DNA of 64,000 nucleotides, taken from NCBI RefSeq assembly GCF_000378225.1, contig NZ_KB905142.1, positions 124,001-188,000 on the forward strand, given 5' to 3'. Shown in pieces: positions 8,854 to 17,764 of the stretch. Made by a program: the position numbers and the translations under genes. The notes below the pieces were generated by a model. It searched no databases. It worked only from the letters and a program-made list of their open reading frames with translations, and was not told the origin of the DNA. This DNA comes from Methylophilus methylotrophus DSM 46235 = ATCC 53528 (GTDB lineage: Bacteria; Pseudomonadota; Gammaproteobacteria; Burkholderiales; Methylophilaceae). Positions within the stretch are counted from its first letter, which is position 1. Each line of letters begins with the position of its first letter.

Positions 8854-8870
8854 AGCAATTGGCATGCCAA
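8854..8870 (-). promoter_or_regulatory. sigma54 (-24/-12) promoter of nirB operon
   Basis: The minus strand reads TTGGCATGCCAATTGCT. TGGCATG-N4-TTGC has exact -24/-12 spacing and differs from the TGGCACG-N4-TTGC consensus at one base. It lies about 45 bases upstream of hairpin P1. Between it and the nasA stop (8871-9106) only a weak NtrC-like half-site pair near 8938-8951 was seen. Confidence 0.8.
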
Positions 8871-9106
8871 CCGCCAGCAGAAGCGTGTCAATGAGTTATG
8901 GTTTATTTTAAGTCATTGATTCACAGTGATTTTATCTGCATGCGCTGGTGCGCCGCTCAACCCGTGGGCGCCAGGTTCTCCATGTGATTTTGGTCTTGTG
9001 CACGCTAATGAGGCATGCGCACAGGATTGCAGCACCGGGATTGTATGGAGGGCACCATCCGGAGCGGGCAGGCAAACGGATTCACTTATGCGCGGTTTTG
9101 AGGGGC

Positions 9107-11875
9107 TTATTCCGCATGGGTTTTACCATGCAGCTTCACCAGCCGTTTAAGCTCCGGGACGCAGGAGCCGCAACTGGTCCCACATTTGAGCTTGGCTTGC
9201 AGCGTCAGTAAATCTGCTTCCTGCTGGCAGGTTTCGATAATTTCGTTTTCTGAGACATCCAGACAGTTACAGACGATTTTTCCGCGTGATTTTTGTCCGG
9301 TGGGGGGCGCGGCCAGCGGGGCGAGGGCCCACTTGCGCAGTTCGTCGGTAAACTGGCCTTCAAGCATGACTTGTTTGAGCCAGTCTGCCGCCAGTGTTTC
9401 GCCAATCAGACGTACTGCGCTGACCTGGCCTTGTTCAACCAGAATGCGTTTGCTAATGCCGCGTTTGACATCATCCAGGCGCAGCATGGGCGCATCTTCC
9501 ACCATGCCGAGTAAGTGGTCGAGCTGGGCAATCAGCTTGGGATCCGGTGCGGCGCCATGGGCGGCACGCAAAATCAGCATGCCGCTGCCACGGCCATAGA
9601 GGCCCACTGTGGCGTAATCAAAGGCTGGCAGCAAGGCACGGATGTCGGCAAGCAAGCGTAGGTCGTTGCAACTACGCATGACCGTCATTTGCCACGGTAG
9701 GCTCAGTTTTTCGATTTTGACGGCGGTGTGTTTGAGTTCTGGTTGTTTGGAGCTTTTGTCAAAGGCGGGTGGCATCAGTGCATTGACGCCCAGGCCATGC
9801 ATAAACTGGCTGCCCCAATGCATGGGGATAAACAGCTCAGCCGGTTTGACTTCATCTGACTGTTGGACCTTGATGGTGAGCGTCCCACGCTTGTTACTCA
9901 ACTTGACGATATCGCCATGGCTGATCTGGCGGCGCTGCATGTCATCGGCATGCATGGAGACCACGGGTTCTTCGACGTGGTTGTATAGCTGCGCCAGGGT
10001 GCCGGTACGGCTCATGCCATGCCACTGGTCGCGCAGGCGGCCGGTCAGCAGGCGGAACGGACGACGTGCATCCGGTTTGTCCGCGGTTGGTTTATACACC
10101 GCGCTGACAAAATGTGCCTTGCCGCCCGGTTTCTGGAACACGCCATCGGTATACAAGCGGGCTTCGCCTTGTGTCGCACCGGATTTAAATGGCCATTGCT
10201 GCGGGCCTTGGGTTTCCAGGATTTTATAGCTTAAGCCGCTGATATCGAGATCGCGGCCTTTGGTGCTTTCGCGGTGCTCATTAAAAATGGTTTCGGTATT
10301 CGGGTAATTAAACAGCGTTTGGGTTTTACCCAGTTTCTGTTCCAGCCGCTGCGCAAAATCAACCACCGCCTCCCAGTCATGACGGGCTTCACCCGGCTTG
10401 GGGGCGGCTGGTTGCACGCGCGTGATGCGGCGCTCCGAATTGGTGACCGTGCCTTCTTTTTCGCCCCAGGTGGAGGCTGGCAGGAACACATCCGCATAGA
10501 CATTGCTGTCGGTATTTTTAAACGCATCTTGCAACACGACCAGCTCAGCCTGTTGCAGGGAGGCCAACACATTGTTGAGGTCTGGCATGGAGTGTGCGGG
10601 GTTGGTGCAGGCAATCCAGATCGCCTTGATCTCGCCATTTTTAACCGCTTCAAACATCTCTACTGCGGTTTTGCCTGGCGTGGCCGGGACTTCGGGCACT
10701 CCCCACAAGCGCGCGACTTCAGCACGGTGTTCGGCATTGGCCAGGTCGCGGTGGCCAGACAGCAGGTTGGCCATGCCGCCCACTTCACGGCCGCCCATGG
10801 CGTTGGGCTGGCCGGTCAGTGAGAACGGACCCGCTCCGGGCTTGCCGATCTGGCCGGTGGCCAGATGCAGGTTAATCAGGGCCGCATTTTTTTCGGTGCC
10901 ATGGATGGACTGGTTCAGCCCCATGCAATACATGGACAAGGTTGGGCCCGCACCAAACCACTTGGCGGCCTGGATAATATCGGCTTCAGGCACGCCACAA
11001 ATATCGGCCACCATCTTGGGGGTATATTCGCGCACGGTCTCTTTGAGCGCTTCAAAGCCTTCGGTATGGTTGCGGATATACGCCATATCCAGCAGGCCTT
11101 CCCACAGCATTACGTGCAGCAAGCCGTTAAACAGCGCGACGTCGGTACCGGGCAAAATCGCCAGGTGCAAATCTGCCAGCTGTGCGGTATCGGTGCGGCG
11201 CGGGTCTACCACCACCATTTTCATATCCGGATTTTTGGCCTTGGCATCTTCAATGCGACGGAACACAATCGGGTGGGCAAAAGCGGTATTCGAGCCGGCA
11301 ATGAACAGGCATTGCGTATGGTCGATATCTTCATAACAGGCAGGCGGGGCATCGGCGCCCAGCGTGGCCTTGTAACCGGCGACGGCCGAACTCATGCACA
11401 GGCGTGAATTGGTATCGACGTTGTTGGTGCCAATCAGGCCTTTGGCCAGCTTGTTAAAGACATAATAATCTTCGGTGAGCAACTGGCCAGAGATGTAAAA
11501 AGCCACTGCATCCGGGCCGTGGGTCTTAATAATGTCGGCAAAGCGGTCCACGGTGTAGTCGAGGGCGGTATCCCAGCTCACTCGCTCCCTGGGCGCATGG
11601 CGGGAGAGGCGGACTTCCGGGTAGAGCGCGCGTGCATCCAGTTTGGCGGTCAGGTGTAGCGTAGAGCCTTTGGTGCACAACCGGCCATAGTTAGCCGGGT
11701 GTTCGGGGTCGCCTTTGACATCGACAATCTGCTGGCCCTCGGTGGTAATGATGACGCCACAGCCAACGCCGCAATAGCAGCAAGTGCTGCGCGTTTCACG
11801 CCGTTGCTGGTAAAACGTCACCGGCTCTGCGGTCAGCGCATGGTTGGAGGTCTGGAGTTGTTGCTGTTGCGTCAT
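9107..11875 (-). CDS. nasA: assimilatory nitrate reductase, catalytic subunit NasA
   Basis: Cytoplasmic molybdenum bis-MGD enzyme reducing nitrate to nitrite. The N-terminal [4Fe-4S] ligands are in CCYCGVGCG (about residues 32-41) and RLCTKG (about 66-71). The molybdopterin oxidoreductase and dinucleotide-binding domains follow (for example GSNTAFAHPI and CMGLNQSIHGTEKN). A C-terminal BFD-like [2Fe-2S] domain (VCNCLDVSENEI ... CGTSCGSCVPEL, about 866-908) marks the NasA class that takes electrons from a flavoprotein or ferredoxin. There is no Tat signal, which agrees with an assimilatory role. Length 922 is usual. It appears to be the last gene of the long operon starting at nrtA, preceded by a 45-base intercistronic hairpin; CAGG precedes ATG 11875. 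Confidence 0.96.
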   Translation of the reverse strand: MTQQQQLQTSNHALTAEPVTFYQQRRETRSTCCYCGVGCGVIITTEGQQIVDVKGDPEHPANYGRLCTKGSTLHLTAKLDARALYPEVRLSRHAPRERVSWDTALDYTVDRFADIIKTHGPDAVAFYISGQLLTEDYYVFNKLAKGLIGTNNVDTNSRLCMSSAVAGYKATLGADAPPACYEDIDHTQCLFIAGSNTAFAHPIVFRRIEDAKAKNPDMKMVVVDPRRTDTAQLADLHLAILPGTDVALFNGLLHVMLWEGLLDMAYIRNHTEGFEALKETVREYTPKMVADICGVPEADIIQAAKWFGAGPTLSMYCMGLNQSIHGTEKNAALINLHLATGQIGKPGAGPFSLTGQPNAMGGREVGGMANLLSGHRDLANAEHRAEVARLWGVPEVPATPGKTAVEMFEAVKNGEIKAIWIACTNPAHSMPDLNNVLASLQQAELVVLQDAFKNTDSNVYADVFLPASTWGEKEGTVTNSERRITRVQPAAPKPGEARHDWEAVVDFAQRLEQKLGKTQTLFNYPNTETIFNEHRESTKGRDLDISGLSYKILETQGPQQWPFKSGATQGEARLYTDGVFQKPGGKAHFVSAVYKPTADKPDARRPFRLLTGRLRDQWHGMSRTGTLAQLYNHVEEPVVSMHADDMQRRQISHGDIVKLSNKRGTLTIKVQQSDEVKPAELFIPMHWGSQFMHGLGVNALMPPAFDKSSKQPELKHTAVKIEKLSLPWQMTVMRSCNDLRLLADIRALLPAFDYATVGLYGRGSGMLILRAAHGAAPDPKLIAQLDHLLGMVEDAPMLRLDDVKRGISKRILVEQGQVSAVRLIGETLAADWLKQVMLEGQFTDELRKWALAPLAAPPTGQKSRGKIVCNCLDVSENEIIETCQQEADLLTLQAKLKCGTSCGSCVPELKRLVKLHGKTHAE

Positions 11876-11906
11876 AGATTGCCTGTATTACTAAAGAATG
11901 ACTTAC

Positions 11907-11951
11907 GGAAACGCTGAATGAGTGGCGATGCAAGCGAATTACCGCGTTTCC
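11907..11951 (-). repeat. intercistronic hairpin between the Rieske nirD and nasA
   Basis: GGAAACGC and GCGTTTCC form a perfect 8-bp stem with a 29-base loop that can fold further. The stem begins exactly next to the upstream stop codon. There is no T-run, so it more probably affects mRNA processing or stability than ends transcription. Confidence 0.5.
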
Positions 11952-12263
11952 TTATTTATTTAATTGCAGATAAACATCGCCGTTTTCTACCTTGACGGCA
12001 TAGCAGGCGGTTTGGCCAACATCGGGTTCTTCGGCCTTGCCATCGACCAGACTGATTTTCCAGCTATGCAATGGGCAGGCCACCTTGTCACCGTAGACTA
12101 TGCCTTGTGACAGCGGGCCACCTTTGTGCGGGCAACTGTTGTTGAGTGCGAATACGCGGTCATCTTGTGTACGGAACACGCCGATGTCGATCTCGCCATG
12201 ACGCACCACGCGTGCTCCCAGGGCTGGGATGTCGTTTACCGGGCAAATTTTAGTCCAACTCAT
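11952..12263 (-). CDS. nirD: nitrite reductase small subunit with complete Rieske centre (NasE/NirD type)
   Basis: A 103-residue Rieske [2Fe-2S] protein, the likely small subunit for the NasD-type nitrite reductase encoded at 15318-17741. It has both ligand pairs, CPHKGG (about residues 44-49) and CPLHSWKI (about 63-70), like the Bacillus NasE class and unlike the ligand-poor NirD at 5653-6018. The start at ATG 12263 (MSWTKICPV) follows AGAGGA with good spacing; the frame can be read 36 codons further, but that part overlaps the kinase gene and has no resemblance to the family. It sits between the PP2C/kinase gene and nasA. Confidence 0.9.
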   Translation of the reverse strand: MSWTKICPVNDIPALGARVVRHGEIDIGVFRTQDDRVFALNNSCPHKGGPLSQGIVYGDKVACPLHSWKISLVDGKAEEPDVGQTACYAVKVENGDVYLQLNK

Positions 12264-12301
12264 TTTTTCCTCTTTTCGGCTTTTTTCATGCGAGACTGGT
12301 C

Positions 12302-14002
12302 TCAAGAAACCAGTAACAAATAAATCAATAGCACATTCATACACAGCGAGATGACGGCCAGCCATTGCCATTTGACCAGACGCGCCCGTGCAATCAGCGG
12401 TGTGCGCGGAATCACAATCGGTTTCAGTTCGCCGTGTTCCATGGCCAGCAGCATTTCTTCGGCCGTTTCAAAACGGTCAGTTGGTTTTCTGGCAATTGCC
12501 TTAAGAATCACGTTTTCCAGCCAGGCCGGAATTTCTGGCCGGTAACGGCTAGGCCGGATAGGCTCACCAAATCGGGGCGACTGGAAGGGCTCGATTTCAC
12601 CGTAGGGATACTTGCGTGTCAGCAAGTGATAGAGCGTCACACCGGCGGCGTAAATGTCTGCCTGGCGGTCAGCCACTTTGCCGTCAAACAGCTCGGGCGC
12701 CATAAAGCTGGGCGTACCGGGATTTTCCATTTGCTCTGGCATAGGCACGGTGCTACTCAGGGCCACGCCCAGGTCCAGGATGCGCAAACGGTTGTCGCTA
12801 CCCATATGAATGTTGGCCGGTTTGATGTCGCGGTGCACAATATCCAGGCGGTGCAGCATGCTCAGGCCACGTAGCAACTCCTGGCCGATATTGGCTACAC
12901 CATTGATGGTGAAATGATGCCCGGCCTCAAGCCGTTGTTGCAGGGTGGCACCCTCATGCCAGGTCATCACGTAATAGAGCGCACTCCGCTGTTCGCGCGT
13001 GAGCGGCAATATCTGCGGCACACACTGAGACACCACGCGTTTGGCCAGCCACTCTTCATTGAGCAGGGCTTCACAGGTGGTTTTATCATCGGCCCTGGTG
13101 GGTTGCAGTGTTTTTAATACAAACAGCTGTCCGGCGGCATTCCTGACCTGATAGATGAGGCTGACGCGCGAATCGTGCAGGATTTGTGTGACGGTAAAGC
13201 CATCCAGTTGGTCGCCAATGGCAAGCTTGGCTGGCACAGGCAAACTGAGTGCGTCAGCTAGCATGTCGGTCAGCTGATCTTCCCCCACCTGGTCAATACG
13301 CACCACCACTGCGGAGGCGTTATCCTGCCCCCCTTTTTCAAGCGCCAGGCTGGCCAGATGCTCGGCCATCAGCTGCGGGGTATGGTACAGCATGAGCACT
13401 TTATGCACTTCGGCATCACCCAGCGCCGCCCACACACCGTCACTGACGATGGCATAGACATCCCCTGTTTGTAGCAGTCCTTCAGCGTAATCGACGCTGA
13501 GCTGGTCATCTAGACCGACCGCCCGTTTGAGGACATGGCGCATATCCGGCCTATCCCAGACATGGTCGGTGGTCAGGCATTGCAGGGATTGCTCGCGCAG
13601 GCGGTAAATGCGTGTATCGCCAACATGGGCCAGCACATAACGCTGCCCGCGCAATACCATTAAGGAGAGGGTGGTGGCCATGCCAGCCATGTGACTATGC
13701 TTGCGTGCTTGCGACAATACCCAGCGGTTAGCTGCCTGGATGACTTTGTCCAGGGCGTGCTGTACGGTCCAGGTGTCCGGCGTCGCATAGTAGTCTGCCG
13801 AGATCGTGCGTACCGTCATTTCAGCTGCTTCGGCACCTCCCTCGCCACCACTCACGCCATCGGCCACCGCCAGCAAAGCCCCTTTGATGCCCAGTTGGGC
13901 GTCCGCCGGGGTGACCAGGCCGATATAGTCCTCATTGCGAGGTCTGGGCCCTGTCAGACTGCTTTCGCCTACACTGAAGTTGAGTTTCATCCTGGCTTCC
14001 AT
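12302..14002 (-). CDS. bifunctional PP2C phosphatase / Ser-Thr protein kinase
   Basis: Membrane-anchored fusion of two opposing activities. Residues about 5-240 are a PP2C domain with metal-site motifs RPRNEDY, VADGVSGG, VGDTRIYR, SDGVW and GGQDN. Residues about 265-525 are a protein kinase with HRDIKPAN, DLG in place of DFG, and the APE segment (FMAPELF). A C-terminal hydrophobic helix (LAVISLCMNVLLIYLLLV) anchors it. All catalytic residues of both domains appear present. Genes of this type recur in nitrate assimilation clusters between narK-like and nasA-like genes, but targets are unknown. The start may be ATG 14002 or 13990. A second, divergent copy lies at 23428-25242. Confidence 0.9.
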   Translation of the reverse strand: MEARMKLNFSVGESSLTGPRPRNEDYIGLVTPADAQLGIKGALLAVADGVSGGEGGAEAAEMTVRTISADYYATPDTWTVQHALDKVIQAANRWVLSQARKHSHMAGMATTLSLMVLRGQRYVLAHVGDTRIYRLREQSLQCLTTDHVWDRPDMRHVLKRAVGLDDQLSVDYAEGLLQTGDVYAIVSDGVWAALGDAEVHKVLMLYHTPQLMAEHLASLALEKGGQDNASAVVVRIDQVGEDQLTDMLADALSLPVPAKLAIGDQLDGFTVTQILHDSRVSLIYQVRNAAGQLFVLKTLQPTRADDKTTCEALLNEEWLAKRVVSQCVPQILPLTREQRSALYYVMTWHEGATLQQRLEAGHHFTINGVANIGQELLRGLSMLHRLDIVHRDIKPANIHMGSDNRLRILDLGVALSSTVPMPEQMENPGTPSFMAPELFDGKVADRQADIYAAGVTLYHLLTRKYPYGEIEPFQSPRFGEPIRPSRYRPEIPAWLENVILKAIARKPTDRFETAEEMLLAMEHGELKPIVIPRTPLIARARLVKWQWLAVISLCMNVLLIYLLLVS

Positions 14003-14042
14003 TTGAATGACGCTATGTTTGAATAACGCTATGGATGCTAGC

Positions 14043-15254
14043 TTAAATCTTGGCTGTGGTCACGGTTGCTGCGCCCCAGGTGGTACGCCAGCGGTTTTTC
14101 ACGCTGGACAAGCCGACCAGCGCCAGGATCGCCAATCCGGCAAAAATGGTCAGGCCTAGTTGGTAGCTGCCGCTGATTTGCTTGGAATAGCCCAGGCTGG
14201 ATGCCAGGTAAAAACCACCCACACCACCTGCCATGCCGACCAGGCCGGTCATCACACCGATTTCCTTACGGAAGCGTTGTGGGACCAGCTGAAACACCGC
14301 ACCATTCCCCATGCCCAGGGCCGCCATTGCCAACACGACAACCAATAATCCTAAGGACTGGCTAGCAATGCCAAAGCTCAGGATAAACAGGAACACGGCT
14401 GCCAGCACATACATGCTGCTTAAGGAACGGATGCCGCCAATACGGTCTGCCAACAAGCCACCGAACGGGCGCACCAGTGAACCGGCAAATACACAGGCTG
14501 CTGTAAAGTAACCTGCATGTACCGGATCCAGGCCATACTGGTCATGGAAGTAAATGGTCAACGAAGAGGCCATACCGACAAAACCGCCAAAAGTGACACT
14601 GTAGAAAAACATAAACCACCAGGCGTCTTTATCCTTGAGCACAGCCAGATATTGCGATAGCGATTTGGGCGCAGGCGTATCCGGGGCATCTTTAGCCATG
14701 GCGATATAGACAATCAAGGCGAGCGCCAGTGGAATCAGTGCCAGGCCAAACACATTGTTCCAGCCAAAGGCGACGGCTAGGCCAGGTGCAAACAGGGCGG
14801 CCAATGCAGTGCCTGAGTTACCTGCGCCTGCAATGCCCAGGGCAGTCCCCTGGTGCTCAGGCGGATACCAGCGGGAAGCCAGGGGCAAAGCCACGGCAAA
14901 GGCCGCGCCGGCAAAACCGAGAAATACGCCCAGCAGCAAGGCTTGCTGATAGGTTTGGATGCCATGCAGCCATGCGGTCAGCAAGGCTGCAATCACAATG
15001 ACCTGGCCGATCAGGCCTGCCTTTTTCGGCTTGAGCTGGTCTACCAGCACGCCCATGACGATACGCAGGATAGCCCCGGTCAGCACCGGAGTTGCCACCA
15101 TCAGGCCTTTTTGGGCCGGATTCAGTTGCAGGTCAGCAGCGATTTGTACCGCGAGTGGCCCCAGCATGACCCAGACCATAAAACTCAGGTCAAAGTAAAA
15201 AAAGGCCGAAAACAAGGTAGGTTTATGGCCGACTTCCCAAAAGCTTTTTTGCAT
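14043..15254 (-). CDS. narK: MFS nitrate/nitrite transporter, NarK/NasA family
   Basis: Twelve-helix inner-membrane carrier of the nitrate/nitrite porter family, 403 residues. Family marks include the N-terminal FYFDLSFMVWVMLGPL helix, and Gly-rich nitrate-signature segments in helix 5 (GIAGAGNSGTALAALFAPG) and helix 11 (GVMTGLVGMAGGVGGF). ATG 15254 is preferred because GGGAG lies eight bases upstream; the open frame continues 12 codons further. It gives the operon a second nitrate route besides the NrtABD ABC system, perhaps a lower-affinity uptake or a nitrite antiport. It lies between nirB-2 and the kinase gene. Confidence 0.93.
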   Translation of the reverse strand: MQKSFWEVGHKPTLFSAFFYFDLSFMVWVMLGPLAVQIAADLQLNPAQKGLMVATPVLTGAILRIVMGVLVDQLKPKKAGLIGQVIVIAALLTAWLHGIQTYQQALLLGVFLGFAGAAFAVALPLASRWYPPEHQGTALGIAGAGNSGTALAALFAPGLAVAFGWNNVFGLALIPLALALIVYIAMAKDAPDTPAPKSLSQYLAVLKDKDAWWFMFFYSVTFGGFVGMASSLTIYFHDQYGLDPVHAGYFTAACVFAGSLVRPFGGLLADRIGGIRSLSSMYVLAAVFLFILSFGIASQSLGLLVVVLAMAALGMGNGAVFQLVPQRFRKEIGVMTGLVGMAGGVGGFYLASSLGYSKQISGSYQLGLTIFAGLAILALVGLSSVKNRWRTTWGAATVTTAKI

Positions 15255-15317
15255 ATCTCTCTCCCGGGCGTGCGATAGTAATTGTCGCACGCCGTTTCTT
15301 CATTTAAACAGTATTGA

Positions 15318-17741
15318 TTAAACAGTAATGGTGTCAAATTCTTTGTGTTCATCACGCTTGTTGACGCGCTCTGCCCACGGGTCCACCGCCCCTTGCAGCG
15401 CATAGAGCAAACGCTCATACGCGGCTTTGCGGCCTTCAGCATCTTCAAGAATGCGTTTTTTCACATAATCCAGACCCACACGCTCGATCCAGTGCACGGT
15501 CCGATCCAGGTAACGCGCTTCTTCACGGTAGAGCTGAATAAAGGCGCCTGAGTACTCAATCACCTCTTCAGCGGTCTTCACCTTGCACAGGAATTGCGCC
15601 ACTTCGGTTTTGATGCCGCCGTTACCGCCGACATAAATCTCCCAGCCGGAATCCACGCCGATCACGCCTACGTCCTTGATGCCGGACTCGGCACAGTTAC
15701 GCGGACAACCAGATACCGCGAATTTGACCTTATGGGGTGCCCACATATGGTCAAAGGCTTTCTCAATATCGATGCCCAGTTGCGTGGAGTTTTGCGTACC
15801 AAAGCGGCAGAACTCTGAACCGACACAGGTTTTCACGGTGCGGATAGATTTGCCATAAGCATAGCCAGACGGCATGTCGAGGTCTGCCCACATATTGGTC
15901 AGATCCTCTTTTTTTACGCCCAGCAAATCGATACGCTGACCACCGGTGACTTTCACCATCGGTACCTTGTACTTGTCGGCCACGTCAGCAATCTTGCGTA
16001 ATTGGTCAGGCGAGGTGACGCCGCCGTACATACGTGGCACCACAGAGTAAGTCCCATCTTTCTGGATGTTGGCGTGTACACGCTCGTTGATAAAGCGTGA
16101 TTGTGGGTCATCCTTGGCTTCATGTGGCCAGGTGGAAATCAAATAGTAGTTGAGTGCTGGCCTGCAGGTCGCGCAACCGTTAGGCGTTTTCCAGCCCATG
16201 CCTTTCATGGCGCTTGGAATGCTCAGGTATTTATGTTTGCGGATTTCTTCACGCACTTCTTCATGATTGAAGTCAGTACAGCCGCACACGGCCTTGCTGC
16301 TAGAAGGTGGCGCATAACCACCGCCCAGCGTAGAGGCCAGGATCTGCTCAACCAGGCCAGTACAACTGCCGCAGCTTGAACCGGCTTTGGTTTGTTTCTT
16401 GACATCATCCAGCGTAAACAGGCCTTTTTCCTGGATGGCCTTGACGATGGTGCCCTTGCACACACCGTTACAACCACAGACTTCCATTTCGTCGGTCATG
16501 GCAGACACTTTGTCCTGACCCTGGTGGCCGGTATTGCCCAGACTGTCCTGCCCGAACATGAGGTGATCACGAATTTCGTGGATCGGCTTCCTGTCGCGCA
16601 GCAGCTGGAAATACCAGGCCCCATCCGTCGTATCGCCATACAGCACGGCACCGATGATTGTGTCATCTTTAATCACGAGTTTTTTGTATACCCCGCCGAC
16701 CGCGTCGTGCAGCAAAATTTCTTCGGTATCGTCACTGCCCATGAAGTCACCGGCAGAAAACAAATCAATGCCGGTCACCTTCAGTTTTGTTGAGGTGACC
16801 GAACCTTTGTATAGACCGATACCGAAGTTGGCCAAATGTGTGGCGCACACTTTGGCCATTTCAAATAAGGGCGCCACCAGGCCGTAAGTCATGCCACGAT
16901 GGCTGACGCATTCACCCACCGCATAAATGCGAGGGTCATAGGTTTGCATGGTGTCATTCACCACAATGCCGCGGTTGCAGTGGATCCCTGCGGATGCGGC
17001 CAGTGCGTAGTTCGGGCGGATGCCGACGGCCATCACCACCAGGTCTGCAGGGATTTCCTGGCCGTCTTTGAAACGCACGGCCACCACGCGGCCATCTTTG
17101 GCTATGAGTTGTTCAGTGTCTTTTTGCAGCAGGAATGTCAGGCCGCGCGCTTCAAGAGATTTTTGCAGCATTTTGCCGGATACCTTATCCAGCTGGCGCT
17201 CCAGCAACCACTCGTTTTTATGCACCACAGTCACATCCATGCCCTGGATTTTGAGGCCATTCGCCGCCTCCAGGCCCAGCAAGCCACCGCCAATGACCAC
17301 GGCATGCTTGTGCGTCTTCGCTGCCTCTATCATGTCATTGGTGTCTTTGATGTCACGGTAACCCAGCACACCCTGCAGGTCAGCACCCGGAATCGGTAAT
17401 ATAAACGGCTTGGAACCCGTCGCCAGCAACAGGCGATCGTAGGGAACGGTGGTGCCGTCTTCTGCGGTCACCGTCCGCGCTTTGCGGTCAATTTTGTTGA
17501 CGCGTGCGCTGGTACGCAACGTAATATTGTTCTCTGCATACCACTCGCGTGTATTCAGGATGATGTCATCAATCGTCTGTTCGTTGGCCAGGACGGGTGA
17601 CAACATGATGCGGTTATAGTTTGGATAAGGCTCATCCCCAAAGACGGTAATGTCATACATGTCCGGCGCAATTTTGAGCAGCTCTTCCACTGCCCGCATG
17701 CCGGCCATGCCGTTGCCGACGACCACCAGTTTCTGTTTCAT
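15318..17741 (-). CDS. nirB: second assimilatory nitrite reductase large subunit, NasD type
   Basis: An 807-residue NAD(P)H nitrite reductase with FAD motif VVVGNGMAGMRAVEEL (residues 6-21), second nucleotide motif AVVIGGGLLGLEAA, two cysteine-rich segments (CGCNGVCKG ... CGSCTGL and AVCGCTDF, about 425-490), and siroheme/[4Fe-4S] ligands in CVGSEFCRFG and GCPRNCAES. The length and the extra Cys segment fit the NasD branch better than the 858-residue NirB at 6034-8610. ATG 17741 is chosen because AAGGAG is eight bases before it; a GTG nine bases upstream overlaps that site. It follows cobA, whose product makes its siroheme, and its Rieske partner is encoded at 11952-12263. Confidence 0.94.
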   Translation of the reverse strand: MKQKLVVVGNGMAGMRAVEELLKIAPDMYDITVFGDEPYPNYNRIMLSPVLANEQTIDDIILNTREWYAENNITLRTSARVNKIDRKARTVTAEDGTTVPYDRLLLATGSKPFILPIPGADLQGVLGYRDIKDTNDMIEAAKTHKHAVVIGGGLLGLEAANGLKIQGMDVTVVHKNEWLLERQLDKVSGKMLQKSLEARGLTFLLQKDTEQLIAKDGRVVAVRFKDGQEIPADLVVMAVGIRPNYALAASAGIHCNRGIVVNDTMQTYDPRIYAVGECVSHRGMTYGLVAPLFEMAKVCATHLANFGIGLYKGSVTSTKLKVTGIDLFSAGDFMGSDDTEEILLHDAVGGVYKKLVIKDDTIIGAVLYGDTTDGAWYFQLLRDRKPIHEIRDHLMFGQDSLGNTGHQGQDKVSAMTDEMEVCGCNGVCKGTIVKAIQEKGLFTLDDVKKQTKAGSSCGSCTGLVEQILASTLGGGYAPPSSSKAVCGCTDFNHEEVREEIRKHKYLSIPSAMKGMGWKTPNGCATCRPALNYYLISTWPHEAKDDPQSRFINERVHANIQKDGTYSVVPRMYGGVTSPDQLRKIADVADKYKVPMVKVTGGQRIDLLGVKKEDLTNMWADLDMPSGYAYGKSIRTVKTCVGSEFCRFGTQNSTQLGIDIEKAFDHMWAPHKVKFAVSGCPRNCAESGIKDVGVIGVDSGWEIYVGGNGGIKTEVAQFLCKVKTAEEVIEYSGAFIQLYREEARYLDRTVHWIERVGLDYVKKRILEDAEGRKAAYERLLYALQGAVDPWAERVNKRDEHKEFDTITV

Positions 17742-17764
17742 CTTAATCACTCCTTGCTGATCAT

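Noticed and set aside
8938-8951. NtrC-like site upstream of the nirB promoter
   Set aside because: GCAT-N6-GTGC has the wrong spacing by one base and an imperfect left half; kept only as a remark.
10503-11336. 277-codon plus-strand open frame opposite nasA
   Set aside because: Antisense shadow of nasA with low-complexity Ser/Ala/Pro composition and no start signal.
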